The position numbers were made by a program, and so were the translations under genes. From the NCBI RefSeq assembly GCF_002483205.1, contig NZ_DLHM01000003.1:1-64000 (forward strand): a stretch of DNA of 64,000 nucleotides, given 5' to 3'. Positions 23,954-33,977 of the stretch are shown here, piece by piece. Position 1 is the first letter of the stretch, and the number at the start of each line of letters is the position of its first letter. Origin of the DNA: Flavihumibacter sp. UBA7668 (lineage in GTDB: Bacteria > Bacteroidota > Bacteroidia > Chitinophagales > Chitinophagaceae). Below the pieces are notes generated by a model. It saw only the letters and a program-made list of their open reading frames with translations. It was not told the DNA's origin and searched no databases.

Positions 23954-26554
23954 TTATTCATTTCTAAAAACCACTACTCCATCAAAAACATCTACCAGTA
24001 CGGCTTTATTTTTATCGATATCACCCATCAGAATCCGCTTACTCAATTGATTCACGATTTCTTTCTGGATCAGCCTTTTCAACGGTCTTGCGCCGAATAC
24101 AGGATCAAATCCATGTTCTCCAAGATAATCAATGGCATACTCGCTGAATTTCAGATCAATGCCATTTTTTGCTACCAATTGTTTCAGTTGATTCAACTGA
24201 ATGCGGATGATATTGCGGATATCGTTCCTCATCAATGGCTGGAACATAATGATTTCATCCACGCGATTCAGAAATTCCGGACGGATGGTCTGCTTCAGCA
24301 AATCCATTACTTCGTATTTGGTGCGACCCACTACTTCTTCCTTATTCTCTTCTGTTACATCTTCAAAATTCTGTTGAATAATATGACTGCCGATATTACT
24401 GGTCATAATGATGATGGTATTTTTAAAGTCCACCACCCTGCCCTTGTTATCAGTGAGGCGGCCATCATCCAATACCTGCAGCATAATGTTCCAGACATCC
24501 GGATGTGCTTTTTCAATCTCATCCAATAATACCACACTGTATGGTTTGCGTCTTACTGCTTCAGTAAGTTGTCCGCCTTCATCGTATCCAACATAACCGG
24601 GAGGTGCACCAACCAGGCGCGATACCGTATGTTTCTCCTGGTATTCACTCATGTCTATCCGGGTCATCATATGATCATCGTCAAAGAGATAAGCTGCCAG
24701 TGCCTTTGCCAGTTCTGTTTTACCAACACCGGTGGTTCCCAGGAAAATAAAGGAGCCAATTGGTTTTTTAGGATCACTTAAGCCGGCTCTGCTGCGGCGG
24801 ATGGCATCTGCCACGGCGGTAATGGCTTCTTCCTGTCCAACTACCCGCTCGTGCAACTGATCCTCCAGCAGAAGCAGTTTTTCTTTTTCACTCTGCAACA
24901 TTTTAGCCACCGGAATCCCGGTTGATTTGGCTACTGATTCTGCAATATCCTCAGCGTCTACTTCTTCTTTCATCAGGCGACTGCTGTGTTTACCATAGGC
25001 TATCAGTTCCTCTGACAAATCAGCGATCAGTTTTTCCTGTTCCTGAATTTTACCATAGCGGATCTCCGCTACTTTTCCATAGTCACCATTCCGCTCTGCT
25101 TTTTCTGCTTCCAGTTTATAATTTTCAATGGTAGCTTTGGCAGTCTGAACCTTCTCCACCATTTCTTTTTCCTGTTGCCATTTTGCTTTCAGGGTATCAC
25201 GTTCCACACTGAGGTTGCCAATTTCAATGCTGAGGTCCTTTAATTTCTCTTCATCATTTTCTCTTTTGATGGCTTCCCGTTCAATTTCCAACTGCCTTAT
25301 CTGGCGATCCAGTTTATCCAATTCCTCGGGCATGGAATTCATTTCCAACCGAAGTTTGGCGGCACTTTCATCAATCAGATCAATGGCTTTATCAGGCAGA
25401 AAACGATCGCTTATATACCGATGTGATAATTCAACTGCTGCAATAATTGCCTCGTCTTTGATTCGCACATGGTGGTGGGTTTCATATTTATCCTTGATAC
25501 CACGCAGGATGGAAATTGCATCTTCCACATTGGGCTCATCAATCAATACTTTCTGGAACCTGCGTTCGAGTGCCTTATCTTTCTCAAAGTATTTTTGGTA
25601 TTCATTGAGGGTGGTTGCACCGATGGCACGCAGTTCACCACGCGCAAGGGCGGGTTTCAGAATATTGGCGGCATCCATTGCGCCTTCTCCCCCACCTGCA
25701 CCAATCAGGGTATGGATTTCATCAATGAAAAGGATAATTTCCCCATCACTTTTAGCCACTTCATTCACTACACCTTTTAAGCGTTCTTCAAACTCCCCTT
25801 TGTATTTGGCGCCTGCAATCAACTGCCCCATATCAAGTGCAAAAATGATCTTACTCTTTAGGTTTTCAGGAACATCTCCATTTACAATTCGCATGGCCAA
25901 TCCTTCGGCGATGGCTGTTTTACCAACGCCGGGTTCACCTACCAGGATCGGATTGTTTTTGCTGCGCCGGCTCAGGATATGCAGTGTTCTGCGAATCTCT
26001 TCATCCCGGCCGATTACCGGATCGAGTTTGCCATTACGGCCCATCTCGTTCAGGTTTTTGGCATATTTATTTAAGGTATTGAATTGTGTTTCCTGGGTTT
26101 GGGAGGTGATATTTCCGCTCTTTCTCAATTCCTTGATAGCGGTAATTAATCCTTTCTCCGTTAACCCTGCATCTTTTAAAAGTTTAGAAGTACTGTCATT
26201 TCCCTGCTGTATAGCGAGCAGTAGATGTTCCGGGGTTACGAATTCATCACCAAATGATTTAAGCGCAGCTCCGGCCCGAAGTACCACATTATTTGCATCG
26301 CGGCTGATTGATTGTGCCGGATCTGCCCCCTGTGCTTTGGGTAATTTATCAAGCAGTTGATCCAGCTGTTGCTCCAGCTGGTTCACTGTTACGGAATTCT
26401 TCTTCAGCAGGTATTCAATGGGAGAATCCTGTTGATCGAGCAGGGCTTTTAATATATGCTCGGATTCAATATTGGCATGCTGACCATTGAAGGCCAATTG
26501 CTGGGCCTGTTGAATGATTTCAGCTGCTTTAACAGTAAAATTATTTAGATTCAT
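23954..26554 (-). CDS. clpB: ATP-dependent disaggregase ClpB
   Basis: ClpB, with DnaK/J/GrpE, pulls proteins out of aggregates after heat or other stress. The 866-residue protein has the Clp N-domain, AAA1 with Walker A GEPGVGKT and DEIHTL, the coiled-coil middle domain (many Glu/Lys heptads, about 400-510), AAA2 with GTTGVGKT, LLDEIEKAH and TRIDMSEY, and the C-terminal sensor-2 segment FGARPLKR. I chose ATG 26554 (MNLNNFTVKA), matching the family start; ATG 26575 would add 7 residues. Confidence 0.95.
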   Translation of the reverse strand: MNLNNFTVKAAEIIQQAQQLAFNGQHANIESEHILKALLDQQDSPIEYLLKKNSVTVNQLEQQLDQLLDKLPKAQGADPAQSISRDANNVVLRAGAALKSFGDEFVTPEHLLLAIQQGNDSTSKLLKDAGLTEKGLITAIKELRKSGNITSQTQETQFNTLNKYAKNLNEMGRNGKLDPVIGRDEEIRRTLHILSRRSKNNPILVGEPGVGKTAIAEGLAMRIVNGDVPENLKSKIIFALDMGQLIAGAKYKGEFEERLKGVVNEVAKSDGEIILFIDEIHTLIGAGGGEGAMDAANILKPALARGELRAIGATTLNEYQKYFEKDKALERRFQKVLIDEPNVEDAISILRGIKDKYETHHHVRIKDEAIIAAVELSHRYISDRFLPDKAIDLIDESAAKLRLEMNSMPEELDKLDRQIRQLEIEREAIKRENDEEKLKDLSIEIGNLSVERDTLKAKWQQEKEMVEKVQTAKATIENYKLEAEKAERNGDYGKVAEIRYGKIQEQEKLIADLSEELIAYGKHSSRLMKEEVDAEDIAESVAKSTGIPVAKMLQSEKEKLLLLEDQLHERVVGQEEAITAVADAIRRSRAGLSDPKKPIGSFIFLGTTGVGKTELAKALAAYLFDDDHMMTRIDMSEYQEKHTVSRLVGAPPGYVGYDEGGQLTEAVRRKPYSVVLLDEIEKAHPDVWNIMLQVLDDGRLTDNKGRVVDFKNTIIIMTSNIGSHIIQQNFEDVTEENKEEVVGRTKYEVMDLLKQTIRPEFLNRVDEIIMFQPLMRNDIRNIIRIQLNQLKQLVAKNGIDLKFSEYAIDYLGEHGFDPVFGARPLKRLIQKEIVNQLSKRILMGDIDKNKAVLVDVFDGVVVFRNE

Positions 26555-26654
26555 AGTATTCTTTTCAGTGTTCAATTCTACTGATCAAACTACAATCCAA
26601 GCTGTTAATTCAGGCAATAATGACAGTAAAATGATATACGTACTGACGCATACG

Positions 26655-26686
26655 CCGATTTTGTAGAAAAAATCGGATTTTTTTTC
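26655..26686 (+). terminator. Terminator-like hairpin in divergent region
   Basis: An 8-bp stem (26655-26662 with 26669-26676) is followed on the plus strand by nine T (26678-26686). It lies between divergent clpB and the serine hydrolase gene, where no plus-strand gene ends. It may close a small RNA begun in this region or attenuate the serine hydrolase leader. Confidence 0.65.
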
Positions 26687-26760
26687 AGGAACCATAACGA
26701 TCTCCGAATTTTAACGTTATGACTTCGTCCCGTTTTTTAATTTAGAAGATATATCCAATT

Positions 26761-27825
26761 ATGAGACAACTATTTACCAGCTTACTTGGCCTTGGTTTAT
26801 TGATAAGCCTTCCTTCAACAGCGCAAAACCTCCCATCAACAGCGCAAAAACTTAAGAACAATCAGGTTGATATCCCCGAAATTACAAGTGGATTGGAAAA
26901 ATACAAGAAAGATCTGGGGAATGATTTTGTTGTAATCGTTCATAAAGATGGGAAAGATGTGTATCGCCGGGAATTTGGTGAAATGCGGGCCACCACACAG
27001 GAGCCAATTGGGGCGGCCAGTCAGTGGCTTACTGCCGCGCTGGTAATGAGTTATGTGGATGAAGGAAAGATTAGCCTGGATGATAAATTGGGGGATTATC
27101 TCCCTATTTTTCAGAGTTATAGCAAAGGTTATATCACCATGCGGATGTGTCTTTCCCATACAACAACCATTGAATCAGACCCACCCATTTTCAGAACAGC
27201 ACTTAAAAAGAAGAAATTCGATACACTGGAAGAAGAGGTGGCCAGTTTTGCGAAAGACAGAAATATGAAAGGCCGTCAGGGTACACAGTTTTATTATGGA
27301 ACAGTTGGACCCAATATAGCAGGCAGGGTTTTGGAACTGGTGGTTAAGCGCCCATTTGACCGGGTAATGCGCGATCGGTTGGGCAAACAACTCGGCTGGC
27401 GCAGAACAAATTTCATGAGTGATGGTGTATATGCAGAAAATCCATCTGCCGGTGCCAAATCCTCACCGGATGATTATATGAAATTCCTTACCATGTTGCT
27501 AAACAAAGGTATGGTTGGAGAAAAAAGGGTACTAAGTGAAGCCTCCGTAAATGAATTGATGAAAAAACAAACAGGTGCTGCCAGCATTGCTTATACTTCT
27601 CCGGTATCACAGGGCAATGACTATGGGTTTGGTTGCTGGATTCAGGAAAAGGACGAAGCCGGAGTTGGTACCCTGGTTAATTGTCCGGGTGTAACCGGCA
27701 CCTGGCCCTGGATCAACCGTTCCAAAGGTTATGCTGCGATTGTATTTACCAAAGGAGATATGCCCGAACAGAAGCGGATGGTTTTTGAAGAAATCCGCGA
27801 ACTGATTGAGCAGCATCTTAATTAA
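26761..27825 (+). CDS. Serine-hydrolase/beta-lactamase fold protein, catalytic residues missing
   Basis: A 354-residue exported protein of the class C beta-lactamase/DD-peptidase fold. A signal peptide is followed by a doubled LPSTAQ stretch. The fold is clear (VDEGKISLDDKLGDYLP, a YYGTVGPN active-site-like segment, and a GFGCWIQE end). The SxxK active-site motif is replaced: residues 85-88 read AASQ where active relatives have SASK, so both Ser85 and Lys88 are gone. It may bind peptidoglycan or another ligand without hydrolysis. Its stop overlaps the convergent gene by 4 bases. Confidence 0.87.
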   Translation: MRQLFTSLLGLGLLISLPSTAQNLPSTAQKLKNNQVDIPEITSGLEKYKKDLGNDFVVIVHKDGKDVYRREFGEMRATTQEPIGAASQWLTAALVMSYVDEGKISLDDKLGDYLPIFQSYSKGYITMRMCLSHTTTIESDPPIFRTALKKKKFDTLEEEVASFAKDRNMKGRQGTQFYYGTVGPNIAGRVLELVVKRPFDRVMRDRLGKQLGWRRTNFMSDGVYAENPSAGAKSSPDDYMKFLTMLLNKGMVGEKRVLSEASVNELMKKQTGAASIAYTSPVSQGNDYGFGCWIQEKDEAGVGTLVNCPGVTGTWPWINRSKGYAAIVFTKGDMPEQKRMVFEEIRELIEQHLN

Positions 27826-29732
27826 TTCTCCGCTTTTACAAGAACCAGTTTGGCACGGTCAGCATTATACATCTTTTCGTAGAAAACAAGCAGCTCATTG
27901 TATGATTTTGCCGGGAATCTGCCTTTGATCAGTTCAAGCCGGCGGGTATAAACAAGGGTAGTACCCTTAAGTTCTGCTTTTGCCTGATAGGTACCAAAAG
28001 GAGTTTTGAGTTCACCATCTTTTATAGGTCGTTCTACTTTATACCCTTCTGGAATGCTGATTTGAACTGTATCTGATTCAATCTTTTCCTTATTCAGGAT
28101 GATATCATAAAGGCGATTGGTATCTACTGATAATTTATGTTCCCATTTATTAAAAATATTGGGTACAATAAAAAGGCGCTTGCCTGTGAACTGCGCATAA
28201 TGATCTGCGGTAATTTCCAGGTTTTCTTTTATTTCGGGAATAATGCCGGATGTTTCTTTGTAATCAAATGAAGTGATGGCATATTGCGGAATATCTATAA
28301 CTGATTGCAGTTTTTTTAGTTTTTCCTCCTGAGAATAACCATGAATAAAAAAGTGAAGATCATCTCCCAGCATTGCTTTGTAACGGTTATTAGCTTTGAT
28401 TTTTAATTGTCCCTCTTTATTCAGTTCTGCTGTTATGGAAGAAAGATATTGATTGTCTTTTTTGGTATAAGCGGGTGTACGGGCCAAAACACCTCCCGAT
28501 TCCGTAATCAGAAGTGCATATCGATTTCCGGTAAATCCGCCCATATAACCTGCCGCTTTGGTTTGGCTGGTACATTCAAGCCAGATGGTATCCTTTTGAA
28601 ATGGAACTGCACAAATAGCATGATTAAAATAGGAGGCGGGAAAATCAACCGGAATATCACGTTCCTCCTCTCCTGCTCGAATTAAGACATAGTGGGATTT
28701 GATACCGGCTTCTTTCAGCAATGCAACCATATAATTACTCAGGGCTTTACAATCACCATACCCGTTGGATGCTAAATATTTTGCAGAAAATGGAACCCAG
28801 CCGCCAACTCCCAATTGGATGCCTATATAATGGGTTTTAGATTGCATGTATTGATAAAGCTTAACTACTTTTTCTTCTTCCGTTTTACAATTGCTGATAA
28901 TTGCCTGTACCTTTTGCTTCTCTTCTTCCGGCAATTGATCTTGTCCGTCTGTGAGGGTTTTAATAAATTTTCCAAACTCCTGCCAGGTCGACATATCTCC
29001 TTTATAATTCCCAAGTTTAAATGTCGAAGCTCCCAATGCTATATAAGGAGAAACTTCATGAATAGGTGGTGCGCCGTATTCATCCGGTACGGCATTGAGA
29101 TTACTGACCGTCCAGATTTCTGTTTTCTTCTTACCTGTGTTGGTTTTAATACTCATTCCCGGCAGATTGAACAATTTAGTTCGATAGGTATAGTCTGGTT
29201 CGGAAACTATAACGAAGCTGCTGCTCTCAACTGCCATACTTCTTCCTTTAACCGGACTCCATCCAGGTAGAAACATAGTCTGGTTATTCGTTACTACAGA
29301 AGTATATTCAATGGTATAAGGATACTCCTTATGTTCAAATGAATGATACTTTATACGATCATCTACTATCATTTGACCTGCTGCATAAGCCGGCCGATCC
29401 TGAATCTCTGATTTTTTAAGACTCCTGATTTTAACCCCCATTGCATTGTACAGAGTTCCTTCTATTTTGTCAATACTGGAGAGCTTTGAATAATTATCAG
29501 ACCAATATGCATACCTGCTGCCAGCTTCATTCAAAACGGTCAGTACATAATGTTCCCGGATAGTTACTTTGCTTTCAGAATGGATTTCCAATACCGTTTC
29601 ATGTTTTCTGATAACTGCATTGGCATATTTCAGCAGGTTTTTTGGAATAGTAAAAGAAGGATATTCATCGGCGAAGGCGGAAAAACCAACCAGCAGGTGA
29701 ACCACAATAAAAACAGCTATTTTTTCTCTCAT
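27822..29732 (-). CDS. DUF3857/transglutaminase-like protein, active triad
   Basis: A 636-residue exported protein with a signal peptide, an N-terminal DUF3857 domain (about 25-230) and a transglutaminase-like cysteine protease domain (about 270-410). The catalytic residues are visible: Cys in GYGDCKAL (near 327), His in FNHAIC (near 371) and Glu in the ECTS segment. Closest to the envelope DUF3857 proteins of Bacteroidota, whose substrates are unknown. The start overlaps the upstream paralog stop by 4 bases (ATGA), so the two are one operon. Confidence 0.85.
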   Translation of the reverse strand: MREKIAVFIVVHLLVGFSAFADEYPSFTIPKNLLKYANAVIRKHETVLEIHSESKVTIREHYVLTVLNEAGSRYAYWSDNYSKLSSIDKIEGTLYNAMGVKIRSLKKSEIQDRPAYAAGQMIVDDRIKYHSFEHKEYPYTIEYTSVVTNNQTMFLPGWSPVKGRSMAVESSSFVIVSEPDYTYRTKLFNLPGMSIKTNTGKKKTEIWTVSNLNAVPDEYGAPPIHEVSPYIALGASTFKLGNYKGDMSTWQEFGKFIKTLTDGQDQLPEEEKQKVQAIISNCKTEEEKVVKLYQYMQSKTHYIGIQLGVGGWVPFSAKYLASNGYGDCKALSNYMVALLKEAGIKSHYVLIRAGEEERDIPVDFPASYFNHAICAVPFQKDTIWLECTSQTKAAGYMGGFTGNRYALLITESGGVLARTPAYTKKDNQYLSSITAELNKEGQLKIKANNRYKAMLGDDLHFFIHGYSQEEKLKKLQSVIDIPQYAITSFDYKETSGIIPEIKENLEITADHYAQFTGKRLFIVPNIFNKWEHKLSVDTNRLYDIILNKEKIESDTVQISIPEGYKVERPIKDGELKTPFGTYQAKAELKGTTLVYTRRLELIKGRFPAKSYNELLVFYEKMYNADRAKLVLVKAEN

Positions 29733-31756
29733 GGCTGTGACTTTTTCAGAACAATCTGTTCTGCTTGTTTTTTAATTACATATCCAAAAAATTCTCGTAA
29801 TGGCTCGTATTCTTCTGGTGAGAAATAAGCTTTTGATAATACTACTCTTGTTCTTAACTGAATACGGGTGGGTTCTGCAGATACCAGGTATTCAAAATAT
29901 CCATCCCCGTCATTCAAACCAACTTTGGCCGATTTTGGCAATTCATCTACTACATAACCCGGTGGAATTTCAAAATTCAACAGGTAGGTTTCATCAATCC
30001 TGTAAGGCATTTCTACCGGGTAAGCGCGTTGGGCCGATTGGAAAGGATTATCCTTGCTGAAGGGGTCCAATACGGGATCTATATAAAGTACATCCGCATC
30101 TTCGTTTTTGGCAACAAAATCGTAGGTTATTTTTATTGGCAAATCCTGTTTTTTGAGGGAATCTATTCCGGTATTACTGATTTCAAAAGTTGAACCAAAT
30201 TGTGTTTTTAAACTGCTGAATATAGCATCCTGCCCTTGTTGACGAATTAAATTCCTGTATTTAGTTGATTGGAAATAACCCAGACTGGCTTGAATACTTC
30301 CTTTAATATCCTGAGGCGATGCAACTATTGTAGCCAATGTAACTTTTCTTTCCAATACTGAATCTGCAGAGAGCATAATAGGAATGGGTTCATTCATCAA
30401 TACTCTTGCATGACCATTGTAACATTTAGAACCCAGGCGGCCAAATCCCAATTCCGGTTCAGTTGCATCCAATAAATAATCATTATCACCAATCAAAGCG
30501 GCACAGACCACATAATTGAACCGATCCATCAGAGGGTATAGCTCATGCGTATAACCGCGATCCCTGGTACTTAGAATTACTGGATAAGCAGTAATGCCAT
30601 TTGACTTCAATGCTGAAATCAACATCAGGTTGATATCTCCAACACCGCCTTTTCTTGTTTTGATAACATTCTTCAGATTTCCACTTGAATAGATGCCGCC
30701 AGATCCATTCCAGGTAAAATTATCGCGGACATATTCGTAAATACGTTTAGCTTTTTCGGTCTGGTCGGTTATTCCGGCAATTACAGGTTTCAATAAATCA
30801 TCCAGACTGCCTTCCACTTTTCTCATAGCCTCGCCAAACGATTCCCTTTTCATAAGGTCATCTGTAACCTTTGACCAATTCTCCATAACCATTTGAACCG
30901 GCTGATTGGGATAACGAACAGCAGAAAGTTGAAATTCAATTTTACTTCTGTAATTTTCAAGAGTGGTAATAAAATTTTCAGGTTTCAACGCTGGCACATC
31001 CTTCATTACCCAGCGTTTCATTTTTGCCATTCCCGTAAATACAATATCCCTGTTTACAGAACCTAATCCTTCCGATCTGGTACTATGAATTCGATACGTT
31101 CTGGAAGATTCCTTACTAGTGTTTATATGGTAGGCCTTGTAACCTTGTGTGAGAAACACATAATCATAATATTCAGGAATTTCCACTTCATATTCACTCC
31201 ATAGAGTCGGGTGTTCACGTTGAAAATCCCATGGCTTGAATTCGAAAATATAATCAGACCGAAGCAGGTAGCTCAACTCAAAAATGGAACCCTCCCTTAA
31301 TGCTGGCAGGGAAAATTTTTTGGCTGTTATGTTTTTGGTAACCTTTTCCGTAAATACCTGATCTCCATCCAGTTTTGTCTCAACTACTTTGCCATTTTCC
31401 AGATTATAGGTTACCCCGTTAAACTTTCGAATTTCTTCCTTCATATCATTATTGGTTGAAGAAAAAAGCGGAATAAGAAATTGCCCGGCATCAATTCCGT
31501 TTTTATCCACGATAAAAACTCGGATTTTACGTTCAAATTCATAGCCAAAACCAGCATCATTATTGGGTACAATTCTTGAATATCCCATATCACCCAGAAT
31601 AATGGCATGTGCTCCGGAATCAAATGAAGGAGTTTTTTGTTTGAAATCTTCGGGACTAACTTTCCCAAATTTGAAAGGAGGCTTATCTTGTGCATTAACC
31701 GAGATAGAGATTAATACAACAGCGAATAATACAAGAAATTGGATTCTTTTCAGCAT
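29729..31756 (-). CDS. DUF3857/transglutaminase-like paralog, degenerate active site
   Basis: A 675-residue exported protein with a signal peptide ending ISVNAQ and the same DUF3857 plus transglutaminase-fold plan as the following gene. The Cys and His of the catalytic triad are replaced: KGGVGDIN (near 368) where Cys is expected, and FNYVVC (near 418) where FNHAIC is found in its partner. A C-terminal all-beta segment follows. It may form a non-catalytic partner of the downstream enzyme. Confidence 0.83.
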   Translation of the reverse strand: MLKRIQFLVLFAVVLISISVNAQDKPPFKFGKVSPEDFKQKTPSFDSGAHAIILGDMGYSRIVPNNDAGFGYEFERKIRVFIVDKNGIDAGQFLIPLFSSTNNDMKEEIRKFNGVTYNLENGKVVETKLDGDQVFTEKVTKNITAKKFSLPALREGSIFELSYLLRSDYIFEFKPWDFQREHPTLWSEYEVEIPEYYDYVFLTQGYKAYHINTSKESSRTYRIHSTRSEGLGSVNRDIVFTGMAKMKRWVMKDVPALKPENFITTLENYRSKIEFQLSAVRYPNQPVQMVMENWSKVTDDLMKRESFGEAMRKVEGSLDDLLKPVIAGITDQTEKAKRIYEYVRDNFTWNGSGGIYSSGNLKNVIKTRKGGVGDINLMLISALKSNGITAYPVILSTRDRGYTHELYPLMDRFNYVVCAALIGDNDYLLDATEPELGFGRLGSKCYNGHARVLMNEPIPIMLSADSVLERKVTLATIVASPQDIKGSIQASLGYFQSTKYRNLIRQQGQDAIFSSLKTQFGSTFEISNTGIDSLKKQDLPIKITYDFVAKNEDADVLYIDPVLDPFSKDNPFQSAQRAYPVEMPYRIDETYLLNFEIPPGYVVDELPKSAKVGLNDGDGYFEYLVSAEPTRIQLRTRVVLSKAYFSPEEYEPLREFFGYVIKKQAEQIVLKKSQP

Positions 31757-31791
31757 AAGGTTTAAGGTTTCAAACGCGAAAAATAGAAAAA

Positions 31792-32742
31792 TTGATCAAT
31801 AATCAAAATAGAGCCCAGCAAATAAAACAGATTTCTTCAGAATTGGGCTTTAGCTATTGTGGAATCGCTAAGAGTAAACAATTAGACGAGGATGCAAGAA
31901 GGCTTGAATTATGGCTGAACAGGGGCTACCACGGAAGCATGCAATATATGGCCAACCATTTTGATATGCGGATCAATCCGGCTAAACTGGTTCCCGGGGC
32001 TCAATCGGTTATTACTTTACTCATGAATTATTTTCCCGCTGAAATCCAGCCAGACCAGCTTCCGCGTATTTCAAAATATGCCTATGGAATGGATTATCAT
32101 GAGGTCATCCGGGAGAAACTGCGGCAATTTCTGGAGCGGATAAGGGAAACAATCGGCGATGTGGAGGGACGTGGCTTTGTTGATTCAGCACCGGTTTTGG
32201 AACGTGCCTGGGCAAGGGAAACGGGTTTGGGCTGGATCGGGAAAAACGGAAATCTGATCAATCGCCAGTCCGGTTCCTTTTTTTTTATTGCGACGCTGAT
32301 TACAGATTTAGCCGTGGACCAATACGATTATCCGTATGCGAAGGATTATTGCGGCACTTGTACGAAATGCGTGGACGCCTGTCCCACGGATGCAATTGAA
32401 CCGGATAAAACTGTCAACGGAAGTAAATGCATTTCCTATTTTACGATTGAATTAAAAGAGGAATTGATTCCCGAATCGGAAAAAGGGAAATTTGAGAACT
32501 GGCTGTTTGGATGCGATATTTGTCAGGATGTTTGTCCCTGGAATCGTTTTTCAACTGCAACTAAAGAAGCACAGTTTACACCCATTCCGGAACTGTTTAA
32601 TTTAAGTGCGGCAGACTGGGAAGCAATGGGAGAGGAAAAATTTCGGAGTGTTTTTCGTCATTCTCCCATCAAAAGAGCAAAACACAAAGGAATACTCCGA
32701 AATCTTCACTTTATTGAAAAACCGAATCAGGAAAATTTATAG
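31792..32742 (+). CDS. queG: Epoxyqueuosine reductase
   Basis: QueG reduces epoxyqueuosine to queuosine in tRNA using cobalamin and two 4Fe-4S clusters. The 316-residue protein has the ferredoxin-like motifs CGTCTKCVDACP and FGCDICQDVCPW for the two clusters, and RAWARETGLGWIGKN in the N-domain. The best start is TTG at 31792. The last 16 bases overlap the convergent LVIVD gene. It is separated from queD by other genes. Confidence 0.94.
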   Translation: MINNQNRAQQIKQISSELGFSYCGIAKSKQLDEDARRLELWLNRGYHGSMQYMANHFDMRINPAKLVPGAQSVITLLMNYFPAEIQPDQLPRISKYAYGMDYHEVIREKLRQFLERIRETIGDVEGRGFVDSAPVLERAWARETGLGWIGKNGNLINRQSGSFFFIATLITDLAVDQYDYPYAKDYCGTCTKCVDACPTDAIEPDKTVNGSKCISYFTIELKEELIPESEKGKFENWLFGCDICQDVCPWNRFSTATKEAQFTPIPELFNLSAADWEAMGEEKFRSVFRHSPIKRAKHKGILRNLHFIEKPNQENL

Positions 32743-33971
32743 TGACTTAGAAATTCCAACCGGCCATCTGTTTTTATCTGAAACTGATAGAGGCCATCTT
32801 TCCCTACTACCAGTGCCAGATTTCCATTTAGGATAATATCAAATGCCTCGGCTATATCCAGTTGCTGCTTTAACTTAATGGAGGTTTTGCTGGAAACATC
32901 ATACACTTTAAGTCCGGCTTTCCCATCACATAAATAAATAAACTCGCCTTTCAATCCAAGTCCATGTGGATTGGTCATAGGAAAGGATTTAACCAGAGCA
33001 GGTTGCATTACATTACTCACATCCAGAATATCGAGTTGATTCGTGGTGCCGGTGCAGATATTTCCGGTTCTCAACGTAACATAGGCATATTTATCATCTG
33101 CTACAACCGGATCACAGGCTCTGGCATGCGTGAAAGATCCGAGTAACTGAGGTTGTGCCGGATTCTGTATATCTGCAATAAACATTCCTGTATTAGAGCC
33201 TATAAATAATTTGTCTTTGAATGGATACACTGTTTCAATTCCCCATCCCAGGTTAAGATCACCCTGAAATGCCGGATCAAAGTTGGAGCTAATTGAATAA
33301 CTTTTTAGTGTCCCCGTATTTACCAGAAACAGATTTTCATTAACCAGGGCAAGTCTGGCCATTGAACCACCTTTTCCATCGGAAGCTTTGGCGCTGCCGG
33401 AGCTCAATTGTGCAAAGGAACAATTAGGGCAACCAAAGCCAGGCATATCTATGATATCAGTCTCAACATCAACTGTTGTATCCTTTTTGATCCAGTCAAC
33501 AATTACAAGTGATGTATCCAGAAAATATCCGTTTACATAATTTCTTTCCGGGAAAGCGCCTTTGATGGTTTGTTTTAGTACCGGGTTCAGCGGATCATTA
33601 ATATCCAGAACAAGCAAATCGGTAAACAGGTCTGCGTACAATGCATTGCCTTTTACAGCGATATCCACATTGCCGGGAAGAGCGATAAAGGCTTTTGCTT
33701 TTGGAGCAGCCGGATTGGCATTATCAATAATATGAATACCTCTGGCCGGATCGCTCATGAAGATCCACTTCCCAAACCAGTATATTTTCCCGGATTCTTT
33801 AATAGGATGTGCAGCTTCGGCCTTAATATTAGCCAAAACGGATGCTTTGGAAGCAAAGACCGGCTTTTGGAGTGTATAGGTACGTGTTACTTTATCTTTA
33901 AAGCAGGAAGAAAACAGCAGGCAGCAGCAGGCAGCAAGGAAAATTTTTCCTTTTGTCATAAGCAGTTTCAT
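32727..33971 (-). CDS. LVIVD-repeat lipoprotein (beta-propeller-like)
   Basis: A 414-residue lipoprotein with a signal sequence and lipobox (LLFSSC). The rest consists of repeats containing an LVIVD-like strand, each about 40-50 residues (for example LLVLDI, LVIVDW, MFIADI, LDILDV), the pattern of LVIVD-repeat surface proteins that fold as beta-propellers. Function unknown. It precedes (in transcription order follows) the sigma/beta-barrel pair by 6 bases, so may be in their operon. Confidence 0.82.
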   Translation of the reverse strand: MKLLMTKGKIFLAACCCLLFSSCFKDKVTRTYTLQKPVFASKASVLANIKAEAAHPIKESGKIYWFGKWIFMSDPARGIHIIDNANPAAPKAKAFIALPGNVDIAVKGNALYADLFTDLLVLDINDPLNPVLKQTIKGAFPERNYVNGYFLDTSLVIVDWIKKDTTVDVETDIIDMPGFGCPNCSFAQLSSGSAKASDGKGGSMARLALVNENLFLVNTGTLKSYSISSNFDPAFQGDLNLGWGIETVYPFKDKLFIGSNTGMFIADIQNPAQPQLLGSFTHARACDPVVADDKYAYVTLRTGNICTGTTNQLDILDVSNVMQPALVKSFPMTNPHGLGLKGEFIYLCDGKAGLKVYDVSSKTSIKLKQQLDIAEAFDIILNGNLALVVGKDGLYQFQIKTDGRLEFLSHYKFS

Positions 33972-33977
33972 ATCGAT

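Noticed and set aside
25215..26360. Long open frame of 381 codons on the plus strand opposite clpB
   Set aside because: It is rich in Ser/Arg/Pro/Leu, has no recognisable domain, and lies wholly antisense to the conserved ClpB coding sequence.
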